NCBI RefSeq assembly: GCF_013184805.1
Contig: NZ_JAATNG010000001.1
Span: forward strand, 1,054,001-1,118,000
From: Pseudoruegeria sp. HB172150
GTDB taxonomy: Bacteria > Pseudomonadota > Alphaproteobacteria > Rhodobacterales > Rhodobacteraceae
Direction: 5' to 3'
DNA: 64,000 nt
Program-made: the position numbers and the translations under genes
Notes under the pieces: model-generated
Told to the model about the DNA's origin: nothing
Seen by the model: the letters and a program-made list of their open reading frames with translations, nothing else
Database searches by the model: none
Part shown: positions 16,780-25,264 of the stretch, one piece after another
Layout of the letters: every line of letters begins with the position of its first letter
Position numbering within the stretch: the stretch's first letter is position 1

Positions 16780-18693
16780 ATGTACCGATACCGCCTGGAA
16801 AACACCTGGTCGCCCGAGCCTGCGCCCTACGGCACGCTCAAGGTCACGCTCTGGAACCTTTCGGACGAAGTGCTGAGCGATTTCCGCCTGGCCTACACCT
16901 CGCTGACCCGCGCGATGCGCCCGTTCGCGGTCGAAGGGGCAGAGCTGGAGCTGCGCGACGCCAACTATCACCGGTTCGCGCCGCCCGCCGGGCTGGAAAT
17001 AGCGCCGGGGGAAAGCTGGACCTTCGAAGTAACGAACCTGAACCGCGACCCGCGCCACCGCACCGATGGCGCGAAATCCGGGATCCTGACGCTGACTGCG
17101 TCCGGTACACCGACCCATGTGGATGTCGAGGTGTCCGACCTGTTCCCCGAAGGCCGCGACCTGCCGGAACCCGGCCCGCTGCTGCCCGAAGGCAAGCTGG
17201 ACGAACCCTATGCCGTTCTGCCGTGGCCGATCGCGCTGGATCTGCAGCCCGGCGACACCCCGCTGGCGCTGTGCCCCGCTCCGGGCAGCGATGCCGCCGC
17301 GCTGGCCGCCTTCAGCCAGGTAGAGGCGCTGCATCGCAGGCTCTACCCCGAAGCGCGGGCGGTATTCTCCATGCTCCCCATGCCCGGAACCCGGCCCGTC
17401 GCGATCGCCAGGGGCGGAGACTTCGGGACCGGCGGCTATGCCATCGAGGTAGCAGAAACGATCACGGTCAAAGCCGCCGATGACGACGGCATCCGTCACG
17501 GCCTGATCGTGCTGGGCCAGATGCTGCACGGCGCGGTCGTTGACGATGCATTCCGCTTCCCCGCCAGCGGCACCATCACGGACGCGCCGCGCTATTCCTG
17601 GCGTGGCTCGCATCTGGATGTGTCGCGGCAGTTCTGGAACGCCACGGACGTCTCGCGCTTCCTCGATATCCTCGCGTGGCACCGGATGAACATCTTCCAC
17701 TGGCACCTGACCGATGACGAAGGCTGGCGGCTGGAAATCAAGGCATATCCGCAACTTACGCAGGCTGGGGCGACCCGCGGCCCGGACGAGCCGCTGACGC
17801 CGCAACTCGGCAACGGGGCGAAGCCGGTGCACGGATTCTACACGCAGGAAGAGATCCGCGCGGTTGTTGCGCATGCCGCGGCGCTGGGCATCACCGTGGT
17901 GCCAGAGGTCGACATCCCCGGCCATTCCACCGCCGCGCTGACGGTGATCGACGGTCTCGCCGATCCGCAGGAAGCGCCCCACAGCTACCATTCCATCCAG
18001 GGCTACGCGAACAATGCACTCAACCCCGCGCGGGAAGAGACCTACGACTTCCTCGCCAATGTCTTCGACGAGATGGTCGACCTGTTCCCCGGCGAATACC
18101 TGCACATCGGTGGCGACGAGGTGGCTGACGGCTCCTGGCTGAACTCGCACTATGCGCGGCTCCTGATGGAGAAGGAGGGGCTTAAGGGCACCTTCGAACT
18201 CCAGAGCCATTTCATGCGCCGCGTGGCGAAGATGCTGGCAGAGCGCGGCAAGAAGCTGGCCGGCTGGAACGAGGTCGCCCACGGCGGCGGCGTCGACCCC
18301 GAAGGCACGCTCCTCATGGCGTGGGAACGGCCCGAGGTCGGCATCGAGCTGGCGCGGCAGGGCTATGACGTCGTGATGACGCCGGGCCAGGCCTATTACC
18401 TCGACATGGTGCAGGCGGACGAATGGCTGGAGCCAGGTGCGGGCTGGGCCGGAACCTCGACGCCGGTGAATTCCTACACCTACGAGGCCGAGGGCGATTT
18501 CCCCGAGGAACTGCGTCCCCGGATGAAGGGCATCCAGTCCTGCATCTGGTGCGAGCATTTCACCTCGCGCGCCTATTTCAACCGGCTGGTCTTTCCGCGC
18601 CTCTGCGGCGTGGCAGAAGCCGCCTGGACACCGAAGGACCGCAAGGACCTCTACCGCTACGCGGCCATCGTAAAGCTGCATCCGGTGTTCTGA
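16780..18693 (+). CDS. Beta-N-acetylhexosaminidase, GH20
   Basis: The 637-residue protein has an N-terminal beta domain (about 1-265) and a GH20 barrel with WHLTDDEGWRLEI, VPEVDIPGHS and the catalytic Asp-Glu pair Asp446-Glu447 in HIGGDEV. Substrate-assisted catalysis releases terminal GlcNAc or GalNAc. No signal peptide is seen (MYRYRLENTWSPEP), so it probably acts in the cytoplasm on imported oligosaccharides such as chitobiose-like compounds, upstream of the ROK kinase, NagA and NagB. A GAGGTCAC ribosome-binding site precedes the ATG. Confidence 0.92.
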   Translation: MYRYRLENTWSPEPAPYGTLKVTLWNLSDEVLSDFRLAYTSLTRAMRPFAVEGAELELRDANYHRFAPPAGLEIAPGESWTFEVTNLNRDPRHRTDGAKSGILTLTASGTPTHVDVEVSDLFPEGRDLPEPGPLLPEGKLDEPYAVLPWPIALDLQPGDTPLALCPAPGSDAAALAAFSQVEALHRRLYPEARAVFSMLPMPGTRPVAIARGGDFGTGGYAIEVAETITVKAADDDGIRHGLIVLGQMLHGAVVDDAFRFPASGTITDAPRYSWRGSHLDVSRQFWNATDVSRFLDILAWHRMNIFHWHLTDDEGWRLEIKAYPQLTQAGATRGPDEPLTPQLGNGAKPVHGFYTQEEIRAVVAHAAALGITVVPEVDIPGHSTAALTVIDGLADPQEAPHSYHSIQGYANNALNPAREETYDFLANVFDEMVDLFPGEYLHIGGDEVADGSWLNSHYARLLMEKEGLKGTFELQSHFMRRVAKMLAERGKKLAGWNEVAHGGGVDPEGTLLMAWERPEVGIELARQGYDVVMTPGQAYYLDMVQADEWLEPGAGWAGTSTPVNSYTYEAEGDFPEELRPRMKGIQSCIWCEHFTSRAYFNRLVFPRLCGVAEAAWTPKDRKDLYRYAAIVKLHPVF

Positions 18694-18749
18694 CCCGCCG
18701 GGGCTGACTTGCCCCGCGCTTAAGGCAGAACATCAACCAGGGACTGTAA

Positions 18750-20198
18750 ATGACTGAGAAGAAACGGATCGCCGTCGGCGGCATCCATACCGAGTGCTCC
18801 ACCTACAACCCGGTGCTGATCCGCGAAGCGGATTTCCACTTGATGCGGGGCGACGATCTGACCGCCTCCGCCTATTTCGCCTTCCTGCCGGAAGACGATG
18901 TCGAAATCCTGCCGCTGCTGCACGCCCGCGCCGTGCCCGGCGGCCCGGTGGACCGCGCCGCCTATGACGCGTTCAAGGCGGATCTGCTGGCGCGGCTGAA
19001 GGCGGCGCTGCCGGTCGACGGCGTGTACCTCGCCATGCACGGCGCGATGTTCGTGGACGACATGCAGGATGCCGAGGGCGACTGGATCAAGGCGGTGCGC
19101 GATCTGGTGGGCCCGGACATTCCGATATCCGTCAGCTACGACCTGCACGGCAATGTCAGCCAGCGGATCGTCGACCAGATCGACATGTTCGCCGCCTACC
19201 GCACCGCGCCGCATATCGACGTGGCAGAAACGATGAAGCGGGCCTGGGCAATGCTGCTGCGCTGCCTGCGGACAGGCGAGCGGCCCTTCGTGACCTGGGC
19301 GAAGATCCCCGTCCTGATGCCGGGGGAACGCTCCTCGACCGAGGACGAACCCGCCGCGTCGCTCTACGCCGCCCTGCCGGGCCACGACGAACGCCCCGGA
19401 ATCTGGAGCGCCGATCAGATGGTCGGGTACGTCTGGGCCGACGAACCGCGCGTCACGGCCGCTGCCGTCGTGACCGCGACGGACAAGGCCGAGGCCGAGG
19501 CGGCCGCGCGCGATCTGGCCGGGGCCTACTGGGACGCACGGACGAAATTCGCCTTCGGTCCGGTAACGGGCCCGCTGGAAGACATGCTCGAGATCGCGGC
19601 GAAGTCGGAAACGCGCCCCGTGATCCTCGCCGACAGCGGCGACAATCCGACAGGCGGCGGGGTGGGCGACCGTGGCAATGTGCTGGCGGCGCTGGTGGAA
19701 CGCGACTGGCAGGACGCGCTGGTCGCCGGGATCACCGACGCGCCGGCGGTCGACCTGTGCTTTGCAGCAGGCAAGGGCGCAATTCTGGAGCTGACCGTTG
19801 GCGGCAACCTCGATCCCAAGGGCGCGTCGGTCAAGGCGATGTTCGAAGTTCTGCGGCTGGACGAAGGTGCCGGAGGCGCGTTCCGGCAGGCGGTCGTGCG
19901 CACCGGCGGGATCACCGTGGTGCTGGCCGCACGTCGCCGCCCCTATCACGACATCGCCGATTTGGCCGCACTCGGGCTGGACCCGGGGGCGGTTGCGCTG
20001 CTGGTGGTGAAGTCAGGTTATCTGTCGCCAGAACTGGCGCCGCTGGCCAACCCGAACCTGATGGCGCTGACCGACGGGGTGGTGAACCAGGACATCCCGC
20101 GGCTGGAAAGCCGTAACCGCGCAACGGGGATCTATCCGTGGGCGCCCGACGCCACCTTCACGCCAGCACCGGTCCGGTCGGCCCGCGCGCCAGAATAA
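18750..20198 (+). CDS. M81-family metallohydrolase (MlrC-like), copy 2
   Basis: This 482-residue paralogue of the 1.4-kb gene has the signature GGIHTECSTYNP near the N-terminus, YLAMHGAMFVDDMQDAEGD, SYDLHGNVS with likely zinc-binding Asp and His, and ADSGDNPTGGGVGDRGN in the C-terminal domain. The two copies are clearly divergent in sequence (for example GLHGAMV versus AMHGAMF), so they are probably not recent duplicates and may act on different amides. It lies between the hexosaminidase and an MFS gene in the plus-strand unit starting at rpiR. Two M81 genes in one amino-sugar locus suggest deacylation or peptide removal from the sugar. Confidence 0.85.
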   Translation: MTEKKRIAVGGIHTECSTYNPVLIREADFHLMRGDDLTASAYFAFLPEDDVEILPLLHARAVPGGPVDRAAYDAFKADLLARLKAALPVDGVYLAMHGAMFVDDMQDAEGDWIKAVRDLVGPDIPISVSYDLHGNVSQRIVDQIDMFAAYRTAPHIDVAETMKRAWAMLLRCLRTGERPFVTWAKIPVLMPGERSSTEDEPAASLYAALPGHDERPGIWSADQMVGYVWADEPRVTAAAVVTATDKAEAEAAARDLAGAYWDARTKFAFGPVTGPLEDMLEIAAKSETRPVILADSGDNPTGGGVGDRGNVLAALVERDWQDALVAGITDAPAVDLCFAAGKGAILELTVGGNLDPKGASVKAMFEVLRLDEGAGGAFRQAVVRTGGITVVLAARRRPYHDIADLAALGLDPGAVALLVVKSGYLSPELAPLANPNLMALTDGVVNQDIPRLESRNRATGIYPWAPDATFTPAPVRSARAPE

Positions 20199-20233
20199 AC
20201 GCGGCCGCCCGGCCGCAGCCGATAGACGTCTTC

Positions 20234-20261
20234 GCGGCGGGCCTGTAACAGGGCCCGCCGC
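20234..20261 (+). terminator. Strong GC hairpin after mlrC copy 2
   Basis: Perfect 10-bp arms GCGGCGGGCC / GGCCCGCCGC enclose an 8-nt loop, 35 bp after the mlrC stop. The following CTCCGTTTC is only weakly T-rich. It may attenuate transcription before the MFS gene or stabilise the upstream message. Confidence 0.5.
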
Positions 20262-20316
20262 GCCTCCGTTTCAGTGGCGTTCCCGCGCCAGTCGAATTTG
20301 AGCCGAGCCCAACCCC

Positions 20317-21528
20317 ATGCTTTCCACGCTGACCACCGTCTGGACCACGCCCGGCCTGCGCGCCTGCGCGGTCGCGATTTTCTTCTTCGGCTTCGCCGGG
20401 GCGGCGACCGCGCCCTACCAGTCCGTCGTGGCCATCCGCGAACTGGGACTGTCAGACGCCGCCTTCTCGGCGGTGACGCTGATGGCGGCGGTGATCAACG
20501 TGCTGGTCTCGGTGATCCTCGGCACGCTGGCGGACCGCGATTCCGGGTATCGCAGGTTGCTGATGTGGCTCGCCGCCTGCGGCATCCTCGGCTTCGGGGC
20601 GATCTACCTCGTGCGCTCGCCCTGGGTTTTCGTGTTCTCGGTGCTGATCCCGCTGTCGGTCTATGGCGGCCTTTATTCGCTGCTCTTCGCGGCGGGGCGG
20701 GTGTTTTCGCTGGGGCTGCCGAAATCCGAGCAGGCCGCCGTCTCCTCGGTCCTGCGCGCCCTGATCTCGGTCGCGTGGATCCTCGTGCCCGGTCTGGTTG
20801 GATTGGCGCTGTCGCGGTCCGAGACTCTGTTGCCGGCCTTCCTGATCGCAGCCATCGTCGCGCTGGTCGTGCTCGTGGTGATCAAGCTGATGATGCCGCG
20901 CGGCGGCGGCGGCGATGCCTCCACCCGGCCGCCACGCGTGTCACTGCTGGTGGCATTCGGCCTGCTCCTGCGCCTGCCTGTGGCGCTTCGGGTGCTGGCG
21001 GCGGCGCTGATCACCGCTACGCTGCACGTGAACGGCGCGGTCATGCCCCTGATCGTCACTGGGCAGGCCGGCGGCGTGCCGGGCGATGTGGGTGTCATCG
21101 TCGGCCTCGTCGCCGCCATCGAGGTTGCCTTCATCCTCGTCTGGGCGCGGATCGTGAAGACACTGTCCATCGTCGCCAGCCTCGGGCTCGGCGTGGCGCT
21201 CTACGTCGTCTACCTCGTCTGGCTGGCGCATGCGATGTCGCCCGCCGCTGTAATCGCGGCCTCCTGCGTCGGCGGCGTCGGGGCGGCGGCGATCATCACC
21301 CTGCCGCTCGGCTATCTGCAGGAACTGATCGCGGATCGTCCGGGGCTGTCCTCGTCGCTGCTGTCGATCAACATGTTCCTCGCGGGCGCGCTCGCCGCCG
21401 GCCTTTTCGCCCTCGGAACCGCCTTCGGCGGCTACCCGACGGTGGCCATGATGGGCGCCGTGGCGGGGGCCATCGGCGGAATTGGGCTGCTCATGCTGGA
21501 AGGCTGGAAAATCCGGGCCGCGGTGTGA
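20317..21528 (+). CDS. MFS transporter (sugar-efflux/SetA-like)
   Basis: The 403-residue protein has about 12 hydrophobic helices. The A-like loop between helices 2 and 3 is LGTLADRDSGYRRLL. The N-terminal sequence FFGFAGAATAPYQSVVAIRELGLS is typical of SetA-like sugar-efflux MFS proteins. A longer open frame spanning this gene and the next is in another frame and is ignored until CutC. It may export an inhibitory sugar or act as a secondary importer. Substrate is inferred only from the neighbours. Confidence 0.8.
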   Translation: MLSTLTTVWTTPGLRACAVAIFFFGFAGAATAPYQSVVAIRELGLSDAAFSAVTLMAAVINVLVSVILGTLADRDSGYRRLLMWLAACGILGFGAIYLVRSPWVFVFSVLIPLSVYGGLYSLLFAAGRVFSLGLPKSEQAAVSSVLRALISVAWILVPGLVGLALSRSETLLPAFLIAAIVALVVLVVIKLMMPRGGGGDASTRPPRVSLLVAFGLLLRLPVALRVLAAALITATLHVNGAVMPLIVTGQAGGVPGDVGVIVGLVAAIEVAFILVWARIVKTLSIVASLGLGVALYVVYLVWLAHAMSPAAVIAASCVGGVGAAAIITLPLGYLQELIADRPGLSSSLLSINMFLAGALAAGLFALGTAFGGYPTVAMMGAVAGAIGGIGLLMLEGWKIRAAV

Positions 21529-21539
21529 GAGGATCGGAC

Positions 21540-22250
21540 ATGGACCGCGTTCTGGAGATCTGCGTCGACGACCTTGAAGGTCTGGAAGCCGCCGTCGAAG
21601 GCGGCGCGGACCGGATCGAGCTGTGCTCCGCGCTGTCTCTCGGCGGGCTGACGCCCTCGCCGGGCCTGATGGTCGAGGCGGCGGCGACTCAGATCCCGGT
21701 CACGGCGATGATCCGGCCCCGCTCCGGCGGGTTCGAGTGGTGCGACCGCGAACTCGCGGCGATGGAAACAGAGATAGTCGCGGCGTCCGAGGCGGGGCTG
21801 GCTGGGATCGTGATCGGCGCGCTCGACGGTGACGCGCTGGACCTTTCCGCGCTGCGCATCCTGACGCGCGCCGCCGAGGGGCTGGACATAACCCTGCACC
21901 GCTGCGTCGACCTGCTGAGCGACCCGCTGACCGCTGTGGATCAGGCGGCGGACCTTGGAATTTCGCGCATACTCAGTTCCGGCGGCGCGCTGCGGGCCGC
22001 GGACGGGATCGACCGCCTGAAAGCGATGCAGGACAGGGCAGGGGAACGGCTGGTGATCATGCCCGGTTCGGGGATCTCGCCCGCGACACTGCCCGCCCTG
22101 CTGACAGCGCTCGACCCGGTTGAAGTGCATGCCTCCGCGTCAGCCCCAGCACCGACCGATGCGAAGCTCGCGAAATTCGGATTTCAGGAGGCCTGCGCGC
22201 GCCGCACCGACGCGGCGACCGTCGCCGCCCTGCGCGCGCTGCTGGACTGA
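21540..22250 (+). CDS. cutC: CutC-family TIM-barrel protein
   Basis: The 236-residue barrel begins MDRVLEICVDDLEGLEAA and contains GADRIELCSALSLGGLTPS and MIRPRSGGF, the CutC hallmarks, then LHRCVD and ISRILSSGG. The name comes from a proposed copper role that has been doubted; CutC genes are often found next to sugar-catabolic genes, as here. GAGAGGA precedes the ATG at 21540. It is the last plus-strand gene of the rpiR unit, converging on nagB 17 bp away. A sugar-phosphate-related enzymatic role is more likely here than copper homeostasis, but this is inference. Confidence 0.85.
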   Translation: MDRVLEICVDDLEGLEAAVEGGADRIELCSALSLGGLTPSPGLMVEAAATQIPVTAMIRPRSGGFEWCDRELAAMETEIVAASEAGLAGIVIGALDGDALDLSALRILTRAAEGLDITLHRCVDLLSDPLTAVDQAADLGISRILSSGGALRAADGIDRLKAMQDRAGERLVIMPGSGISPATLPALLTALDPVEVHASASAPAPTDAKLAKFGFQEACARRTDAATVAALRALLD

Positions 22251-22267
22251 CCCGGCGCGCGGGCGCG

Positions 22268-23029
22268 CTATTCCGGGTGCACGTCCATGTAATAGTCGGT
22301 CAGTTCCAGCCGGCAGGCCGCCGCGCGGTCGAGGATCAGCGTCGCCTTGCGGTGCATCTGCAGGATCGACCCCGGCCAGCGCGCCGAAACCGCGCCTTCG
22401 ACGACCTGTTCCACCGCCTCGGCCTTGGCCTCGCCGGTCGCCACCAGCAGCACCTCGCGCGCCCGCATTATGGTGCCGATGCCCATGGTGATCGCCAGTC
22501 GCGGCGGTTCCTCGCCCGCCGGGAAGAACCGGCTGTTCGCCTCGCGGGTGGAGCGGGTCAGCGTTTTCAGCCGCGTCAGCGACGACAGGCTGGAGGTGGG
22601 TTCGTTGAACCCGATATGCCCGTTCTGCCCCAGCCCCAGAAGCTGCAGGTCAAGGTCCCCGGCCGCCACGATCTTGGCCTCGTAGGCGTCGGCCTCCGCC
22701 TCCGGATCCTCGGCCTCGCCCTTCGGCAGATGCCCGGCGCCCGGCGCCATGTCGATCTGGTCAAAGAGTTTCTCGGCCATGTAGCGCCGGTAAGAGCAGG
22801 GGTGATCGCCCGCCAGCCCGACATATTCATCCAGGTTGAAGCTCGACACCCCGGCGAAACTGACCTCGCCGGCCCGGTGCAGCGCGATCAGGTGGGCATA
22901 GACTGCCTCCATCGTGCCGCCGGTGGCGAGCCCGAGCACCGTTTCCGGCTTCTCGCGCACGTGGTCGGCGATCAGCCCGGCGGCGCGCGCCGAGGCGGCC
23001 CCGGCATCGTCGAGGATCAGGATCTTCAT
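22268..23029 (-). CDS. nagB: Glucosamine-6-phosphate deaminase
   Basis: The 253-residue protein has phosphate loop LGLATGGTM (32-40), catalytic Asp67 in FNLDEYVGL and GLGQNGHIGFNEP with His138 and Glu143. It matches the monomeric Bacillus-type NagB, with Asn in place of the Asp of the E. coli enzyme, so the substitution is normal for that subgroup. It converts GlcN-6-P to fructose-6-P and ammonia, finishing the pathway begun by the GH20 enzyme, the kinase and NagA. It lies 6 bp downstream of ridA in a two-gene minus-strand operon. Confidence 0.95.
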   Translation of the reverse strand: MKILILDDAGAASARAAGLIADHVREKPETVLGLATGGTMEAVYAHLIALHRAGEVSFAGVSSFNLDEYVGLAGDHPCSYRRYMAEKLFDQIDMAPGAGHLPKGEAEDPEAEADAYEAKIVAAGDLDLQLLGLGQNGHIGFNEPTSSLSSLTRLKTLTRSTREANSRFFPAGEEPPRLAITMGIGTIMRAREVLLVATGEAKAEAVEQVVEGAVSARWPGSILQMHRKATLILDRAAACRLELTDYYMDVHPE

Positions 23030-23035
23030 CTGGGC

Positions 23036-23434
23036 TCAGCTTTCCAGCGGGCAGTAGGCGATCACGTCCATCTCCACCTTGGCATCGACCATCAGCGGCG
23101 ACTGCACCGTCGAGCGCGCCGGGGGATGCGCCGAGAAATGCTTTTTGAACACGGCATTGAAGGAAGAAAAGTCGCGCGCGTCATCGAGCCATGCGTTGAC
23201 CTTCACCACATGCTCCATACCGCATCCGGCAAGTGCCAGGACTTCCCTGATGTTCTCGATCACCGCTTCGGTCTGTGTGGTGATGTTGCCCGCGATGACC
23301 TCTCCGTCGCGGGTCGGGACCTGACCGGAGACGTAGACGAAATCGCCTGCACGCACGGCCTTGGAGAACGGGCGCTCCTGCCCGCCGGCCTGCGCGTCGG
23401 CTGCGTCGAGACGGGTGATGCCGGGAATCGTCAT
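23036..23434 (-). CDS. ridA: RidA/YjgF-family enamine/imine deaminase
   Basis: The 132-residue protein starting MTIPGITRLDAA shows family motifs FVYVSGQVPT, VVKVNAWLDD, the conserved Arg in PPARSTVQ and the Glu in KVEMDVIAY. RidA hydrolyses reactive enamines/imines produced by PLP enzymes or amino-sugar dehydration; co-transcription with nagB fits such a role. The start at 23434 was chosen over the longer frame because the family domain begins there and because operator 5 lies directly upstream. Confidence 0.88.
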   Translation of the reverse strand: MTIPGITRLDAADAQAGGQERPFSKAVRAGDFVYVSGQVPTRDGEVIAGNITTQTEAVIENIREVLALAGCGMEHVVKVNAWLDDARDFSSFNAVFKKHFSAHPPARSTVQSPLMVDAKVEMDVIAYCPLES

Positions 23435-23446
23435 GGTATGGCTCCG

Positions 23447-23461
23447 CGAAACTGATTTTCT
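23447..23461. promoter_or_regulatory. Palindromic operator 5 (GAAA-N5-TTTC), upstream of ridA-nagB
   Basis: CGAAACTGATTTTCT lies 12 bp upstream of the ridA start, where bound repressor would block the transcript's leader. Its centre (23454) is 73 bp from operator 6. A further small palindrome, GGCGAA-T-TTCGCC, lies between them at 23469-23481. Confidence 0.6.
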
Positions 23462-23519
23462 TCTAACTGGCGAATTTCGCCCGGTATCGCAACGAATTCT
23501 TGTCGTTTCGGCGAAATCT

Positions 23520-23534
23520 TGAAATCCATTTTCG
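23520..23534. promoter_or_regulatory. Palindromic operator 6 (GAAA-N5-TTTC)
   Basis: TGAAATCCATTTTCG is the upstream member of the ridA-nagB pair, 73 bp centre to centre from operator 5, the same spacing as at nagA. It lies in the gap before the convergently placed end of the enoyl-CoA hydratase gene. Confidence 0.6.
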
Positions 23535-23615
23535 CCGTGTGCTTCGCAGAATGCCTCCGGCGTCACCTGTTGCGCAAGTCGGGATCACATGGCGTACGCC
23601 GCCGGTCAACCGGCG

Positions 23616-24401
23616 CTATCCGACGATCCACGGGGCCGGACGCCTGTCGAAGAAAGCGGCGATGCCTGCGGCTGCCTCCTCGGTTTCCCACACATCGGCC
23701 AGCGCGGCGACGGTCCGGTCAAGCAGCGCGTCGTCCACCGGAGGCGCAAAGCCTCGCAGCAGCGCCTTCGCCGCCGCGACAGCCCCCGGTGCACAGGCAA
23801 GGTAGGCTTCGGCCTCCGCCGCGACGGCGGCGTCCAAGTCGTCGGGCGGAACGCAGCGCGTCAGAAGCCCCAGCCGCAACGCCTCCTGCGCGTCGAACCG
23901 CTGGCCGGAAAAGAACACCGCGCGCAGGGCGCCTGGCCCTACGCGGGCGGCGACGTATGGCCCGATGGTGGCGGGGATCACGCCAAGCCGGGTCTCCGTC
24001 AGCCCCATCTTCACCGCCGGCGTGCCGATAGCGACGTCGCAGACCGAGGCGAGCCCGACGCCGCCGCCAAATGCATTGCCGTGGATCCTGCCGATCAGCG
24101 GCTTCGGCATCCGGTCCAGCGCCCTCAGCATTTCCGCCAGTTTCCGCGCCTCGGCCATGCGCGCCGAGCGGTCCGCCTCCATCTGCGCCTTCATCCAGCC
24201 AAGGTCGCCACCGGCGCAGAAAGTCGGGCCGTCCCCGGCAAGGATCACTGCGCGGACCTTCGGGTCATCGCCCAGCGTCGCGGCGGCCTCCGTCAGCGCT
24301 TCGATCATCTCCGCGGACATCGCGTTGTGCTTTTCCGCGCGTGCGAGCGACAGCGTGGCGATGCCGCGCGCGTCGGTTTCGATCCTGATCGTTCCGGTCA
24401 A
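23616..24401 (-). CDS. liuC: Enoyl-CoA hydratase/isomerase (probable methylglutaconyl-CoA hydratase)
   Basis: The 261-residue crotonase-fold protein has the CoA-binding ADGPTF-type oxyanion segment (GDGPTFCAGGDLGWM, about 60-74) and GNAFGGGVGLASVCD, the second oxyanion turn with the usual catalytic-acid position downstream. By position in a cluster with HMG-CoA lyase and both methylcrotonyl-CoA carboxylase subunits it should hydrate 3-methylglutaconyl-CoA to HMG-CoA. It overlaps the HMG-CoA lyase gene by 4 bp and is the last gene of the long minus-strand operon. Crotonase specificity is hard to read from sequence, so the symbol rests on context. Confidence 0.82.
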   Translation of the reverse strand: MTGTIRIETDARGIATLSLARAEKHNAMSAEMIEALTEAAATLGDDPKVRAVILAGDGPTFCAGGDLGWMKAQMEADRSARMAEARKLAEMLRALDRMPKPLIGRIHGNAFGGGVGLASVCDVAIGTPAVKMGLTETRLGVIPATIGPYVAARVGPGALRAVFFSGQRFDAQEALRLGLLTRCVPPDDLDAAVAAEAEAYLACAPGAVAAAKALLRGFAPPVDDALLDRTVAALADVWETEEAAAGIAAFFDRRPAPWIVG

Positions 24402-25264
24402 ACCTCGCCTCCCACCGTGGTCAGTCCGCGCGCAATTGCTTCGGCGCGCGCCAGTATGTCCGGGTCGAGCCCGGTTTCGAACCCAAGCTCCGTCAGCCGC
24501 CGGTACACCGCGTCCGTGGCCACGTTGCCTGCCGCACCGGGGGCAAACGGACAGCCGCCAAGCCCGCCGCAGGCGGCGTCGAAGACGCGCAGCCCCGCCT
24601 TCAGCGAGACCTCGATATTCGCCAGTGCCATGCCGCCGGTATCGTGGAAATGCCCGGCGAGCCGGCCCGGCGGGATGCGGTCGGTGACCGCCGCCAGCAT
24701 AGCGCCGATCGCCTCCGGCGTACCGCGTCCCAGGGTTTCGCCAAGGCTGATCTCGTAGCAGCCCATCGCATCGAGCGCGGCGGCGGTGCGGGCCACCGCC
24801 TCCGGCGCCACATCGCCGTCATAGGGGCAGACCGCGACGCAGGAGACATAGCCGCGCACCGGCAGCCCCGCCGCATTGGCCGCTTCGGCAACCTCGCGGT
24901 ACCGGTCGAGGCTGTCCGCGATGCTGGCGCCGATATTCGCCTGGCTGAAGCCTTCCGAGGCAGAGGCGAAGATGGCGATCTCGTCCACCTTTGCCGCCTG
25001 CGCCGCCTCCAGCCCGCGCAGGTTCGGAACCAGCGCCGCATAGGACACGCCCGGCACCCGCCGGATCGCCGCGAAAACAGCACCGCTGTCACCCATCTGC
25101 GGCACGCGCTTCGGGTTCACGAAGGACCCGACCTCGATCCGCCGGAACCCCGCCTGCGACAGCAGGTCGACAAAGGCCACCTTTCGGTCGGTCGGAATCA
25201 CCGCCTTTTCGTTCTGCAGCCCGTCGCGCGGGCCGACCTCGAATATCTCCGCCAGGTCGGTCAT
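24398..25264 (-). CDS. liuE: Hydroxymethylglutaryl-CoA lyase
   Basis: The 288-residue TIM-barrel lyase begins with EVGPRDGLQNE (about 9-19), holding the catalytic Arg-Asp pair. It carries metal-binding GHFHDTGGMALAN and the signature GGLGGCPFAPGAAGNVATDA with the catalytic Cys. It splits HMG-CoA into acetyl-CoA and acetoacetate, the last step of leucine breakdown. Its start overlaps the end of the MCC alpha gene by 4 bp. Confidence 0.93.
   Translation of the reverse strand: MTDLAEIFEVGPRDGLQNEKAVIPTDRKVAFVDLLSQAGFRRIEVGSFVNPKRVPQMGDSGAVFAAIRRVPGVSYAALVPNLRGLEAAQAAKVDEIAIFASASEGFSQANIGASIADSLDRYREVAEAANAAGLPVRGYVSCVAVCPYDGDVAPEAVARTAAALDAMGCYEISLGETLGRGTPEAIGAMLAAVTDRIPPGRLAGHFHDTGGMALANIEVSLKAGLRVFDAACGGLGGCPFAPGAAGNVATDAVYRRLTELGFETGLDPDILARAEAIARGLTTVGGEV

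Noticed and set aside
22268-23029. NagB with Asn where E. coli has a catalytic-triad Asp
   Set aside because: The Asn-Gly-His motif is the normal form of the monomeric Bacillus-type NagB, so it is not a defect.
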